Positions 50,029-59,200 are shown, counted from the stretch's first letter. The stretch is 60,126 bases of DNA from Pseudobutyrivibrio sp. (GCF_015057185.1 NZ_SVEV01000022.1:1-60126), one strand, 5' to 3'. Program-made: numbers and translations. The notes: generated by a model not told the origin, from the letters alone.

Positions 50029-51072
50029 GGCCGCGATGGCTGCGAAGCCGGCGTCGTTTGGATGGCCTGCTAGGAAGGAGCCTATTGTGTAGACGGTGCC
50101 GTCTGGTGTGGTGTAGGTGTCTCCTTCTTGGAGCTGGTATTCGGCTACGCCTTGGATGTCAGAGAGGCTTACGTAGGTACAGCCGGTGGCAGAGGCTACG
50201 GCCTTTTTGGTGCTGATGATGCTTGAGTATGCCCAGAAGTTGTCTAGCATTACGATGCGGGCATTAGGGTTGTAGGCTCTGATGTAGGTGATCATGTCGG
50301 TGAGGTCTTCCTCAAAGTGGGTTTCGTGACCTTTGACGTTTTCGCCTAGTTCTATGACGATTGTTCCGTACTGGTAGTTTGTGATGTATGGATCTAGGTC
50401 GTCTAATTCGTAGTTACGTGTGTTTGAAAATTCCCATGCTCTAAGTGACATGTAGTCGTAGGAGCTGTAACCCTTTGCGGCTACGGTAAGGTGTACGTAG
50501 TCGTTGTCAGGTGTGGATGCTCCACAGCCCCATCCTGAGCCCCACCAATCGCTGGTGGCTGGATACATGGTGATTGAGTTGCCAATGAATAAAATGTCCT
50601 TGGTGGCTGTTGGCTGACCCTTTGATGTGGATGGCATAGGAATGTCGATGTATTCCTCAGATACGTCATCGAAGGAGATGTAGCCATAGTCTCCATTGGT
50701 CTTTATTTTGTAGAAATCAGTCTGTTCGCAGGTTCCTACGATAGAAACTCGTTGGTCAACAGAGAGTGTGCCAATGATTTCTGCGGCATCGTAAGGCTCT
50801 TGGCGGACTGTGGCATCCGCCTGTGCGAAGTATGTGGCCTCGAATTCCTTGAAGGTGTATTCTTCCTCTTCTTCGGCATTCTCAGTGGCTTCCTCAGCGG
50901 CAGCCTCTTCTTGGGCCTGGGCTTCTACGCGGGCTTGTTCTTCAGCTTCTTGTTGTTCCTTTGCAGCCAGCTCGGCAGCCTTTTGCTTATTTTGATATAT
51001 AACTAGGCTAGCAAATGCAATAATAAGAACTACAAGTGAAATCCATAGTGAAATGACAATTTTCTTTTTCAA
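50008..51072 (-). CDS. Membrane-anchored SH3-like + SGNH-hydrolase-like protein
   Basis: A 354-residue protein starting at TTG 51072, after AGGAG. A membrane anchor lies at about 6-27, followed by an Ala/Glu/Gln coiled segment (about 28-75). Next is a bacterial SH3-like domain (about 78-140: ATVRQEPYDAAEIIGTL, YKIKTNGDYGYIS), then an SGNH domain with LFIGNSITMYP (Ser) and LAGHPNDAGFAA (His), Asp/Asn positions in between. It probably acts on cell-wall or capsule esters. The 3' end lies in the palindrome copy 3 arm and is unusually G/T-rich on the plus strand. Confidence 0.87.
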   Translation of the reverse strand: MKKKIVISLWISLVVLIIAFASLVIYQNKQKAAELAAKEQQEAEEQARVEAQAQEEAAAEEATENAEEEEEYTFKEFEATYFAQADATVRQEPYDAAEIIGTLSVDQRVSIVGTCEQTDFYKIKTNGDYGYISFDDVSEEYIDIPMPSTSKGQPTATKDILFIGNSITMYPATSDWWGSGWGCGASTPDNDYVHLTVAAKGYSSYDYMSLRAWEFSNTRNYELDDLDPYITNYQYGTIVIELGENVKGHETHFEEDLTDMITYIRAYNPNARIVMLDNFWAYSSIISTKKAVASATGCTYVSLSDIQGVAEYQLQEGDTYTTPDGTVYTIGSFLAGHPNDAGFAAIAAHLIAVL

Positions 51073-51094
51073 AATATTTCTCCTGTTAGATAAT

Positions 51095-51111
51095 TAGTAT
51101 TATAATTACTG
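51095..51111. promoter_or_regulatory. Candidate NrtR operator, degenerate
   Basis: TAGTATT-ATA-ATTACTG resembles the perfect TAGTAAT-AA-ATTACTA palindrome ahead of the Nudix gene. It lies 46 bases before the NAD(P)HX repair gene. Confidence 0.3.
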
Positions 51112-51156
51112 TATTATATCACTTTATAAAATATAAGTCATTTAAGGGGTTTTACT

Positions 51157-52650
51157 ATGAAAGCAATTCTATCAGCGAAGTCTATGGCGGCATGCGATGC
51201 TGCCACAATCAATGTGCATAAGGTTCCTTCGTTAGTTCTTATGGAGAGAGCGGCAAAGGCTATTGTGAACCATATCATTAATAGTTATCCAGAGGATTAT
51301 CGTATATGCGTAATATGCGGTCCTGGTAATAACGGCGGAGATGGTGTGGCAATAAGTAGAATGCTAAATTTAGCAAAGAGACATAGCACAATAATTCTTC
51401 TTGGAGATGAAGATAAATATTCAAGTCAGCTAAAGCAACAAATCGAAATAGCAGAGAGCTATAATTTCCCAATCTATCATGGAGTGGACAAATCAATATT
51501 TGATGAGAGCGATTTATTTGTTGATGCCATGTTTGGAATAGGGCTTGCCAGAGGCTTGGAGGGTGAATTTTTAGAGGCGGCAGAGCTTGTTAATAATTCT
51601 AAAAAGCCTGTTATCGCAGTTGATATTCCATCAGGTTATGATACAAATTGTGGAAAACTCCTTGGAAAAGCAGGGGTAAAGGCTGATACAACAATCACAT
51701 TTGCATATTTGAAAAAAGGACTTTTGTTGGGAGACTGCAAAGGGGCAGCAGGAAAGGTTCAGGTGGTGGATGTTGGAATTTACCTAGATGAGCCAGATAA
51801 AGAAAAATGCTTTTTTGTAGATAAAGATATTTTAAAGAAAATGCCAAAAAGAGAGGTAACTGCAAATAAAGGAACTTGTGGAAAGCTCCTTGTGATTGCC
51901 GGCTCAAGTAGCATTTATGGAGCATGCTATTTGTCGGCAAAGGCAGCCATCACTGCCGGGGCAGGACTTGTAAAAATATTTACTCATAAAAATAATGTGG
52001 CATCTATTCAGCAGGCACTGCCAGAGGCAATGTATTATGGATATGAAGCGTTTGAAGAAAAACAGCTGCTTGAGGAAATGAAGTGGGTGGATGCTATATT
52101 AATTGGTCCAGGACTTGGTACCTCTGAGACAGCAGAAAATATCGTAAATACGGTGCTTAAAAATTCAACAGTTCCAGTGATAATAGATGCAGATGGGCTT
52201 AATATTTGCAGTAAAAATCTTGAGCTTCTAAAGGAATGCGCTAAGAGCAATAAAATAATCGTGACTCCTCATTTAAAGGAAATGGAGAGATTGACAGGGG
52301 TACCTGTTGATGAAATAAATTATTCCATGGAAAAGGTGGCTAGAGATTTTTCATCTTCCTGTGGGGTTATTACAGTATTAAAAAATTTTACTACTTTAAT
52401 TACTGATGGAAATATAATTCATTACAATGGAAGCGGTAACCAATCCCTTGCCACTCCAGGCTCTGGAGATGTGCTTGCAGGTATTATCGGTGGCCTTTTA
52501 GTTCAGGGAATAAAACCATATAAGGCGGCAGTAGCAGGGGCTTATTATCATGGCACATGTGGGGAATATGTTTCTAAAAGAGTGGGTATTAAAGGCGTCC
52601 TAGCTAGTGATATTATTGAGGAAATGGCAAAAATAAATGTATTGACATAA
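51157..52650 (+). CDS. nnrDE: Bifunctional NAD(P)H-hydrate epimerase/dehydratase
   Basis: A 497-residue fusion protein. Residues 1-215 are the YjeF-N epimerase (ICVICGPGNNGGDGVAISRML, FVDAMFGIGLARGLEG, VIAVDIPSGYDTN). Residues about 230-497 are the ADP/ATP-dependent dehydratase of the ribokinase fold (ILIGPGLGTSE, IVTPHLKEMERLTG, ATPGSGDVLAGIIGGLL). It repairs damaged, hydrated NAD(P)H. It is followed by a NrtR-like Nudix gene and NAD synthetase, so the neighbourhood is devoted to NAD. Confidence 0.95.
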   Translation: MKAILSAKSMAACDAATINVHKVPSLVLMERAAKAIVNHIINSYPEDYRICVICGPGNNGGDGVAISRMLNLAKRHSTIILLGDEDKYSSQLKQQIEIAESYNFPIYHGVDKSIFDESDLFVDAMFGIGLARGLEGEFLEAAELVNNSKKPVIAVDIPSGYDTNCGKLLGKAGVKADTTITFAYLKKGLLLGDCKGAAGKVQVVDVGIYLDEPDKEKCFFVDKDILKKMPKREVTANKGTCGKLLVIAGSSSIYGACYLSAKAAITAGAGLVKIFTHKNNVASIQQALPEAMYYGYEAFEEKQLLEEMKWVDAILIGPGLGTSETAENIVNTVLKNSTVPVIIDADGLNICSKNLELLKECAKSNKIIVTPHLKEMERLTGVPVDEINYSMEKVARDFSSSCGVITVLKNFTTLITDGNIIHYNGSGNQSLATPGSGDVLAGIIGGLLVQGIKPYKAAVAGAYYHGTCGEYVSKRVGIKGVLASDIIEEMAKINVLT

Positions 52651-52674
52651 TCAAGAAATAGTAATAAATTACTA
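52642..52674 (+). promoter_or_regulatory. Promoter overlapped by NrtR-type palindrome
   Basis: TTGACA (52642-52647), 17 bases, then TAAATT (52665-52670) form a promoter. The perfect palindrome TAGTAAT-AA-ATTACTA (52659-52674) covers the -10 box, which is where a repressor would sit. Confidence 0.5.
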
Positions 52675-52704
52675 CTATATGGGAATATAAATAAGGAGGA
52701 CGCA

Positions 52705-53523
52705 ATGACACAAACATTAAAGGATAAAAATGGTTTGACTGAAGAAGAATTCCTTGCACAATATGATCCTGGTGATTATCCAAGACCTTCCGTTACAGTA
52801 GATATGTTATTACTAGGTCCAAAGAAAGATTTGTCAGGTTTAAGAATATTACTAATCAAAAGAGGAGGACATCCATTTCTTAATTGCTGGGCTCTTCCAG
52901 GTGGATTTGTTCATCCTGATGAGACATGCTATGAGGCTGCTAAAAGAGAGCTTCGTGAGGAGACTGGTGTAAAGGATGTTTACCTTGAGCAGGTTTACAC
53001 ATTCTCAAAGCCTGACAGAGATCCACGTACTCGAGTAATGAGTGTGGCATATATGGCTCTTACAAACAAAATTGTCCCTGTTAGAGGTGGGGATGATGCT
53101 TTAGAAGCAGCATGGTTTGATTTTGAGTATGATGATGGAATGATTCATATTTTCAATGAGGATATCGGTGTTGATATTCAGTATGAATTGACAACAAAGC
53201 GATTCAAGAATGGACATATAAAATATCCTAATCTTGTACCTACTCTTAAGACAAAGACTATGCTTGCCTTTGATCATGTTGAGATTATTATCGAGGCAAT
53301 GAAAAAAATTAGAAAAGAAATAGAGTATACAGATTTACCTTTCAGCATGGCTGATGTAAAGTTCACTCTTCCTGATTTACAGGTTATTTATGAGCTATTA
53401 TTGGGCCACAAGCTTTACAAGGCAAACTTTAGAATTATGATTGCTGACAGAGTTGAGCCATTAGGCGAAAAGGGCAAATCAATTATCGGACGAAGAATGT
53501 CTGAATTATACATACTTAAGTAG
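52705..53523 (+). CDS. Nudix hydrolase/NrtR-type regulator
   Basis: A 272-residue protein. The Nudix box (about residues 72-94) is complete, GFVHPDETCYEAAKRELREE then TGV, so hydrolase activity is possible. The C-terminal part (about 210-272, FTLPDLQVIYELLLGHKLYK, then ANFRI and GRRMSELYIL) resembles the winged-helix domain of NrtR, the ADP-ribose-sensing repressor of NAD synthesis genes. ATG 52705 follows AAGGAGG. It directly precedes nadE by 13 bases. A 16-base palindrome overlaps its promoter, consistent with autorepression. Confidence 0.85.
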   Translation: MTQTLKDKNGLTEEEFLAQYDPGDYPRPSVTVDMLLLGPKKDLSGLRILLIKRGGHPFLNCWALPGGFVHPDETCYEAAKRELREETGVKDVYLEQVYTFSKPDRDPRTRVMSVAYMALTNKIVPVRGGDDALEAAWFDFEYDDGMIHIFNEDIGVDIQYELTTKRFKNGHIKYPNLVPTLKTKTMLAFDHVEIIIEAMKKIRKEIEYTDLPFSMADVKFTLPDLQVIYELLLGHKLYKANFRIMIADRVEPLGEKGKSIIGRRMSELYILK

Positions 53524-53536
53524 GAGGCTCAAATTA

Positions 53537-54286
53537 ATGAGAGAGTTTGATGTGGAGAAGCAGACAAAACAGCTTATAGAATACACGAGAGAGTGGTTCA
53601 ATCGATTTGGCGATAATACTCGTGCAATCATTGGTATTTCAGGTGGCAAGGATTCATCTGTTACTGCAGCAGTTTTAAAGGAAGCAATTGGAGCAGAGAG
53701 AATCAGAGCTGTCATAATGCCAAATGGAGTTATGTCAGATATTGATGATGCCAAATTATTAGTTGATACACTTGGTCTTACATATGAAATCGTGCCAATA
53801 ACAGACTATTACGATGCTGCTATTAAAACCTTTGAAAATGCAAAGACATTTGAGGTAACAAAGGATCTCAAAATCAATCTCGCCCCTAGACTTAGAATGT
53901 CTACATTGTATGCAATTGCTCAGGGACAGGGCGTTACTTCTTTTGTAGTTAATACATGCAATGCATCTGAGGATTACGTAGGCTATTCTACAAAGTTTGG
54001 TGATGCAGCAGGTGATGTATCACTTTTACAGGATTTTACAGTTACAGAGGTACTTCAGATTGGAGAATATCTTGGACTTCCTAACCAGTTAGTTCATAAG
54101 ACACCATCAGATGGTCTTTCAGGTATGTCCGATGAGGACAAATTAGGATTCAAATATGCTCAGCTTGACGAGTACATTTCTGATTCTAATGCTGATATTC
54201 CGGCTGATATTCGTGCTTCAATTGATAAAAAGCACGCAGCAAATTTACATAAGCTTCAGCTTATGCCAGCTTATAAGAGACACTAG
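53537..54286 (+). CDS. nadE: NAD synthetase, ammonia-dependent
   Basis: A 249-residue NadE, the short form lacking the glutaminase domain. The PP-loop is GISGGKDSSVTAAVL (about residues 33-47); further blocks are LAPRLRMSTLYAIAQ, NTCNASEDYVGYSTKFGDAAGD and KTPSDGLSGMSDEDKLGF. It makes NAD from nicotinic acid adenine dinucleotide, ATP and ammonia. Within the Nudix-nadE operon; the next gene starts 10 bases on. Confidence 0.95.
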   Translation: MREFDVEKQTKQLIEYTREWFNRFGDNTRAIIGISGGKDSSVTAAVLKEAIGAERIRAVIMPNGVMSDIDDAKLLVDTLGLTYEIVPITDYYDAAIKTFENAKTFEVTKDLKINLAPRLRMSTLYAIAQGQGVTSFVVNTCNASEDYVGYSTKFGDAAGDVSLLQDFTVTEVLQIGEYLGLPNQLVHKTPSDGLSGMSDEDKLGFKYAQLDEYISDSNADIPADIRASIDKKHAANLHKLQLMPAYKRH

Positions 54287-54295
54287 GAGGGTTTT

Positions 54296-54715
54296 ATGAA
54301 TTACAACGTGGAGAAGATATTTTTGGACTTGCCAAGAATGAGCAAGGTACACACAAAAGCTGATTATGAAAAGTACACTAAGGTGTTTACTGAAGAAAGA
54401 TATGGTGAGTTAGAGAGTCTTGTTAAGGCTGACAACGTAGAAGAGCAGTGTGAGCTTTTCTGCAATGATGTTTTTGAAAACTATAAAAAGTTTGGTAAGG
54501 TTCGTGGTGGGGACCAGATGAATCTTAACTATTTTATGATTTTCTTCATTTTCCCTACAATCCTTACAAAGGAAGAAAATGGCGAAGCTATCTGCAATAC
54601 ACTTAGAGATATTTGGAACAAGAAATTTGATGCTAATATAAATTATACAAATTACGATTCTCTTTATGATGGCTTCCGTACAAAAATTTTTGGAATACCA
54701 ATTGGAAAGAGCTAA
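54296..54715 (+). CDS. Unrecognised 139-aa protein in NAD operon
   Basis: ATG 54296 follows AGGAGGG. The protein is soluble, helix-rich and acidic/aromatic, with no recognised domain. Segments that may be conserved are GGDQMNLNYFMIFFIFPTIL (about 74-93) and the C-terminal YDSLYDGFRTKIFGIPIGK. It lies 10 bases after nadE and one base before the asparaginase gene, so it is in the same operon. A role linked to NAD or nitrogen metabolism is a guess from context only. Confidence 0.75.
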   Translation: MNYNVEKIFLDLPRMSKVHTKADYEKYTKVFTEERYGELESLVKADNVEEQCELFCNDVFENYKKFGKVRGGDQMNLNYFMIFFIFPTILTKEENGEAICNTLRDIWNKKFDANINYTNYDSLYDGFRTKIFGIPIGKS

Positions 54716-54716
54716 A

Positions 54717-55742
54717 ATGAAAAAGATTTTAATGATAGGTACAGGTGGAACTATTGCATCTAAACAAACAGATGCAGGGCTCACACCTGGACTTACGGCT
54801 GAGGACGTTTTGTCCTACATTCCAGCAGTTGAACATGTTTGTGAGGTTAATACTATTCAGATTCTTAATCTAGATAGCACAAATATGACTCCAGTGCATT
54901 GGAAAAAAATAGTTAAAACAATCGAAGATAATTATGATAGCTATGACGGCTTTGTTGTATGTCATGGTACTGATACTTTGGCCTATACAGCAGCTGCTCT
55001 TAGCTATATGATACAAAATTCTGCAAAGCCAATAGTTGTAACTGGTTCACAAAAGCCAATTAGTCGTGACGTTACAGATGCAAAGACTAATCTATTGGAT
55101 TCTTTTATCTACGCTTCAGATGATGCATCTCAGAATGTCAGCATTGTTTTTGACGGCAAAGTTATATGCGGTACAAGAGCAAAAAAGGAAAGAGCAAAAA
55201 GCTACAATGCATTCTCAAGCATTAATTTTCCATATTTAGCTGTAATTCAGGATGGAGTTATTATTAGATATATTCCTGAGGTGCCAGTTAGAGGCATCCC
55301 TATTTTTTACTATGAGATGTCTGACCGTGTAACATTACTAAAGCTATATCCGGGCATGAAGGCAGATGTATTGTCATATCTTTTTGAAAACTACGATATT
55401 GTGGTTATTGAGAGCTTTGGTGTAGGTGGCATGCCTGCAACTCTTATGGAGACCTTCTATCAGGAGATGGAAAAATGGCAGGGCACTGACAAGCTTGCAG
55501 TTATGACAACTCAGGTAGCCAATGAAGGCAGCAATATGACTGTTTATGAGGTAGGACGCCAGATTAAGGCTGATTTCCACATGATAGAGGCCTATGATAT
55601 GACCTTGGAGGCTACAATTACTAAGCTTATGTGGCTTAGAGGAATGAATTACAACAACAAGAGACTTCGTGACGTTTTTTATACTGAAATAAACAGAGAT
55701 ATGTTATGGAGAAAAAATGAAAACAATTCCATTGTACGATAA
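54717..55742 (+). CDS. L-asparaginase
   Basis: I choose ATG 54717 (341 residues, MKKILMIGTGGTIASK); the longer frame from 54666 lies within the previous gene. The two catalytic Thr motifs are MIGTGGTIASK and FVVCHGTDTLAYTAAALSYM, with TDAKTNLLDSF downstream. There is no signal peptide, so it is the cytoplasmic type I. It releases ammonia from asparagine, which NadE could use. The 3' end overlaps the AlaX-like gene by 26 bases. Confidence 0.93.
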   Translation: MKKILMIGTGGTIASKQTDAGLTPGLTAEDVLSYIPAVEHVCEVNTIQILNLDSTNMTPVHWKKIVKTIEDNYDSYDGFVVCHGTDTLAYTAAALSYMIQNSAKPIVVTGSQKPISRDVTDAKTNLLDSFIYASDDASQNVSIVFDGKVICGTRAKKERAKSYNAFSSINFPYLAVIQDGVIIRYIPEVPVRGIPIFYYEMSDRVTLLKLYPGMKADVLSYLFENYDIVVIESFGVGGMPATLMETFYQEMEKWQGTDKLAVMTTQVANEGSNMTVYEVGRQIKADFHMIEAYDMTLEATITKLMWLRGMNYNNKRLRDVFYTEINRDMLWRKNENNSIVR

Positions 55743-56874
55743 GGATGCCTTCGCTAAGGAATTTGCGGCGAAGGTGATTTCTTGTGAAGAGGTTTTTACC
55801 GGCGACAGAAAACTTTATAAGGTAGTGTTGGATCAGACACTGTTTTTCCCAGAGCAGGGGGGACAGACCAGTGATATAGGTACGATTGATTCATCAAATG
55901 TAGTAGACGTCCAAATCGAAAATGAGATTATCTACCATTATTGTACTAGCGGCTTTCTTAGCGGCGAGTCAGTAAATGCCAAAATCGATTGGAATCATCG
56001 ATTCAACAATATGCAGCAGCACACCGGTGAGCATATTTTCACAGGATTGGCTCACAAAAAATATGGAGCTGACAATGTTGGATTTCATTTAAGTGATAAC
56101 ACAGTTACATTGGATTTAAATGTTGAATTAAACCAAGAGCAAATCAGAGAATTAGAACTGGCTGCTAACCAATTGATTGCAAAGGATGTAGAGGTTAGGG
56201 CCTATTATCCAGAACCGGCATTGTTGCCAGCAATTGATTATCGCAGCAAAAAGGAAATATCAGGGCCAGTACGACTTGTGGAAATCGAAGGTACAGATAT
56301 CTGTGCTTGCTGTGCACCACATGTTAAAACCACAGGTCAGGTAGGTATTTTAAAGGTTGTTGATTTTGGAAAGTACAAGGGCGGTACTAGAGTGTACATT
56401 TTGTGTGGACTTAGAGCTCTTGAGGATTACAACCGCCGAATGAGTATTCTTGCTAAAACATACCAGAAACTAAGCTGTATGGAAGATGAGATTCCTGAAA
56501 AGGTAGCTGGTATAATCGAGGACAACAAGCAGCTGAAATTCAGCGTTTCCGAAGTGAAATTTAGTGCTCTTATGAGCCAAATTGAAAAATATCCATCAGA
56601 TTTGATTGATGTGACAATATTCACCGAAGACTTAGATGCTAAAAATATGCGCGACGGAGTTAATGCATTGGTTGAAAAGCACGCAGGCTTATGTGCCATT
56701 TTCTCAGGAAATGACGAGGATGGATATAACTTTGTTATTGGCAGCTCTACAAGAGATTGTAGCGCCATTGCAACTGGACTCCGTGAGCTTTTAGGTGCAA
56801 AAGGCGGCGGTAGCAAGCAAATGGCGCAGGGAAATGTTATGGCCACTAGAAGCCAAATCGAGAACACATTGTAA
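55717..56874 (+). CDS. Alanyl-tRNA editing protein (AlaX-like, long form)
   Basis: A 385-residue stand-alone editing protein. The first part is the AlaRS-type beta-barrel (FFPEQGGQTSDIG) and editing domain with zinc ligands H102xxxH106 (QQHTGEHIF) and the C-terminal pair in CACCAPHVKTTGQVG (about 190-204). The last 100 residues form a DHHA1-like segment ending AKGGGSKQMAQGNV. It removes Ser or Gly wrongly charged on tRNA(Ala). ATG 55717 overlaps the asparaginase gene, indicating translational coupling. Confidence 0.92.
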   Translation: MKTIPLYDKDAFAKEFAAKVISCEEVFTGDRKLYKVVLDQTLFFPEQGGQTSDIGTIDSSNVVDVQIENEIIYHYCTSGFLSGESVNAKIDWNHRFNNMQQHTGEHIFTGLAHKKYGADNVGFHLSDNTVTLDLNVELNQEQIRELELAANQLIAKDVEVRAYYPEPALLPAIDYRSKKEISGPVRLVEIEGTDICACCAPHVKTTGQVGILKVVDFGKYKGGTRVYILCGLRALEDYNRRMSILAKTYQKLSCMEDEIPEKVAGIIEDNKQLKFSVSEVKFSALMSQIEKYPSDLIDVTIFTEDLDAKNMRDGVNALVEKHAGLCAIFSGNDEDGYNFVIGSSTRDCSAIATGLRELLGAKGGGSKQMAQGNVMATRSQIENTL

Positions 56875-56952
56875 TAAATATGTAACAAATTGTAACAATT
56901 GTGTTATACTACACTTAACGAAGTTGTAACAAGCAAATGAAAAGGGAAGAAT

Positions 56953-57669
56953 ATGGAAAATTTAAAAGAGATTTTGAGCAATGTGTTCAGCAATGCAAAC
57001 GTCCGTAGATGGATTGTGGAGGGATGTATTTGTATTGCACTTGGAATTAGTGTTGCTTGTATTACATTTAATGTGCTAAATAAAGAAAAGAAAGAGCTTA
57101 CAGTTAGTGCTGAGGCTGCGGCTTCGCCAGTTACAGAAGAGGAAACTACAGCTGAGGTAAATGGTGAGGGCTTGCCAGCAGATGATCCAGATGCAGATGT
57201 TGTAATAGAGGTTGTAGAAGGAACCTCTGATGATGAGGTAGATAATACTTCAGCCTATGGTTATGCACCTGAGATTGCTGATTGGTCATCTGAGGAGATA
57301 GATGCTGCTATCCAGGAGAGAAGCGGATATATTTCAAAGACAAAGTATCAAAGCGCTGTAGCCCATTTATGGGAGAGTCAAAGAGAGGTGACAGATGTTG
57401 CCTGCTACTGTATGTATCTTTTTAACACAGATTCAACCGTTTATACAGCAGCTGATTTTGAGGATATGTCTCCAGAAATCATTCATTTAGCAAAAAATGA
57501 AATATATGCAAGACACGGATATTCTTTCAAGGATGCTGATCTTTACAATTATTTCATGGCACAGATTTGGTACACACCATCGGTGCTTCCAGCAGACTTT
57601 AGTGAGGATGTTTTTACTGAAACCGAGGTAAAGAATCTTGATATGCTTAATGAAATAGATACTCTTTAA
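56953..57669 (+). CDS. YARHG-domain membrane-anchored protein
   Basis: A 238-residue protein with an N-terminal membrane helix (about 22-42, IVEGCICIALGISVACITFN), an acidic low-complexity spacer (about 50-100) and a YARHG domain near the C-terminus (LAKNEIYARHGYSFKDADLY, about 179-198, then WYTP). The domain is extracytoplasmic and of unknown function, often on the cell surface. ATG 56953 follows AAAGGGAAG. TGTAACA repeats in the spacer before it may be regulatory. Confidence 0.88.
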   Translation: MENLKEILSNVFSNANVRRWIVEGCICIALGISVACITFNVLNKEKKELTVSAEAAASPVTEEETTAEVNGEGLPADDPDADVVIEVVEGTSDDEVDNTSAYGYAPEIADWSSEEIDAAIQERSGYISKTKYQSAVAHLWESQREVTDVACYCMYLFNTDSTVYTAADFEDMSPEIIHLAKNEIYARHGYSFKDADLYNYFMAQIWYTPSVLPADFSEDVFTETEVKNLDMLNEIDTL

Positions 57670-57686
57670 TATATGCCGAAATGTAG

Positions 57687-57716
57687 AAGGACTGACAGTA
57701 ATGTTGGTCCTTTTTG
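57687..57716 (+). terminator. Intrinsic terminator
   Basis: AGGACTGAC and GTTGGTCCT pair around a short loop, followed by TTTTT. Confidence 0.75.
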
Positions 57717-57785
57717 TTATGATTTTCTCTAGGATTTTGGCTAAGGAGTCTGTATAATTGATAAGGATTTTTATGAGGAGAGAAT

Positions 57786-58937
57786 ATGGAAAAGAAAACA
57801 GCTAGACAGTCAAATATAGAGATACTTAGAATTGTGGCGATGTTGATGATCATCGCTTATCACATTATTATACATTGCGTAAATATTCAGCTTAGCAATA
57901 CAATGTCCATCGAGAGGATGCAGAATGGATGGTTTAGCACACCAGACTTCTATCGTCAGCTTATGATGTTGGCCCTTATGATGCCGATGGGATTGGTTGG
58001 CAATGCTATTTTTATCATGATTTCAGGATATTTCTTGATTGATAGAGATATCGATATGCTAAAAATATCAAAGAAGCTTCTAGGACAGCTTTTATTTGCG
58101 GCAGTGGTACTTGTTTTAGCGTCCACATTTTGCATTTGGTACACCAAGGACAATATAGCTACCGAAAATTTACTTAACTACATTAAAATTCAGTACTTTA
58201 ACAAAATGTCCTGGTTTGTTGGCTACTATTTTATAATAATTCTCATAGCATTTATGTTTTTAAACAAGTTCCTAGCGAAGCTTAATGCAAAGCAGCATCT
58301 AGGCTTTATGTTTGCAATCTTCGCCGTTACCGAACTAGGCTGGTCAGGCAAGCTTCTAGATGATTTAGCAAGTGGACTTAGAACAGTATTCATCGGAGTA
58401 TTCTTATATTCCTTTGCAGGTTACATCAAAAAATATGACCCATTTAAAAGAGTTAGGACCTACGTATTTTTCCTTTTAATCATATTAGTAAATGGAATTG
58501 TAGGTATCTCTTATTACAACAACGTTATGGGCAAAATCCAGACCTACAACTACAATCTTTTGGTGGACCCAACAGTTGAACTAGATTTTGTTCAAACAAT
58601 TCCAAAGTACGAAAACTTTAGTATTGTTGTAGTTTTAATTGGTATTTGCATGTTTGAGCTCTTTAGAAGAATGCCTATTCCATCAAGCAAACCAATTAAC
58701 TATTTAGCACAAACTACCTTTATGATATACTTGCTTCATGACAATGGATTGGCTTACAGTATATGGGAAACAGAAGATTGGATTACACTTCTTTACCATG
58801 ATGCGTCCGGATTTTTAGTCAAATTATCATGCTGGACCTTAAAGGTATTTGCAGTAGGTGCACTGGCATACGGAATATATATCGCACTAGTTATGATACT
58901 GAAAAAGTCTAGCTGGCTTTTTATAAAGAAAGGGTAA
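57786..58937 (+). CDS. Acyltransferase family 3 membrane protein
   Basis: A 383-residue polytopic membrane protein with about ten helices, beginning RQSNIEILRIVAMLMIIAYH (Arg/His catalytic region) and carrying NAIFIMISGYFLID, of the acyltransferase-3 family. It is paralogous in type, but not close in sequence, to the 45615 gene. It would acylate a surface glycan. ATG 57786 follows GAGGAG. Confidence 0.9.
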   Translation: MEKKTARQSNIEILRIVAMLMIIAYHIIIHCVNIQLSNTMSIERMQNGWFSTPDFYRQLMMLALMMPMGLVGNAIFIMISGYFLIDRDIDMLKISKKLLGQLLFAAVVLVLASTFCIWYTKDNIATENLLNYIKIQYFNKMSWFVGYYFIIILIAFMFLNKFLAKLNAKQHLGFMFAIFAVTELGWSGKLLDDLASGLRTVFIGVFLYSFAGYIKKYDPFKRVRTYVFFLLIILVNGIVGISYYNNVMGKIQTYNYNLLVDPTVELDFVQTIPKYENFSIVVVLIGICMFELFRRMPIPSSKPINYLAQTTFMIYLLHDNGLAYSIWETEDWITLLYHDASGFLVKLSCWTLKVFAVGALAYGIYIALVMILKKSSWLFIKKG

Positions 58938-58946
58938 AGGGAGACA

Positions 58947-59198
58947 ATGGAGAAATACACTTACACACCAAAGGGCGTATGTGCTCGCCAAATCGAATTT
59001 GAATTAGAAGATGGAAAGCTTCACAACGTAAAATTCACAGGTGGCTGTGACGGAAACACAAAGGCTATCGGAAAGCTTCTTGAAGGGGCTGACGCTGCTA
59101 ACACAGTCAACATCCTCAAAGGAAACATCTGCGGAATGAAGGGAACAAGCTGCGCAGACCAGCTTGCAAAAGGAATCGAAGAAGCATTAAGCAACTAA
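58947..59198 (+). CDS. TIGR03905-family (TSCPD) small protein
   Basis: An 83-residue protein with EKYTYTPKGVCARQIEFELE at the start, VKFTGGCDGNTKAIGKLLEG in the middle and GMKGTSCADQLAKGIEEAL at the end. The three Cys residues and pattern are those of the TIGR03905 (TSCPD-type) family, found alone in Clostridia and as a C-terminal domain of some ribonucleotide reductases. Its own function is unknown. The start follows AAAGGGAG. Confidence 0.88.
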   Translation: MEKYTYTPKGVCARQIEFELEDGKLHNVKFTGGCDGNTKAIGKLLEGADAANTVNILKGNICGMKGTSCADQLAKGIEEALSN

Positions 59199-59200
59199 AC

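Noticed and set aside
56880-56935. TGTAACA repeats before the YARHG gene as an operator or promoter
   Set aside because: The repeats are real but short, and spacing to the TATACT box does not give a convincing -35 element, so no feature was called.
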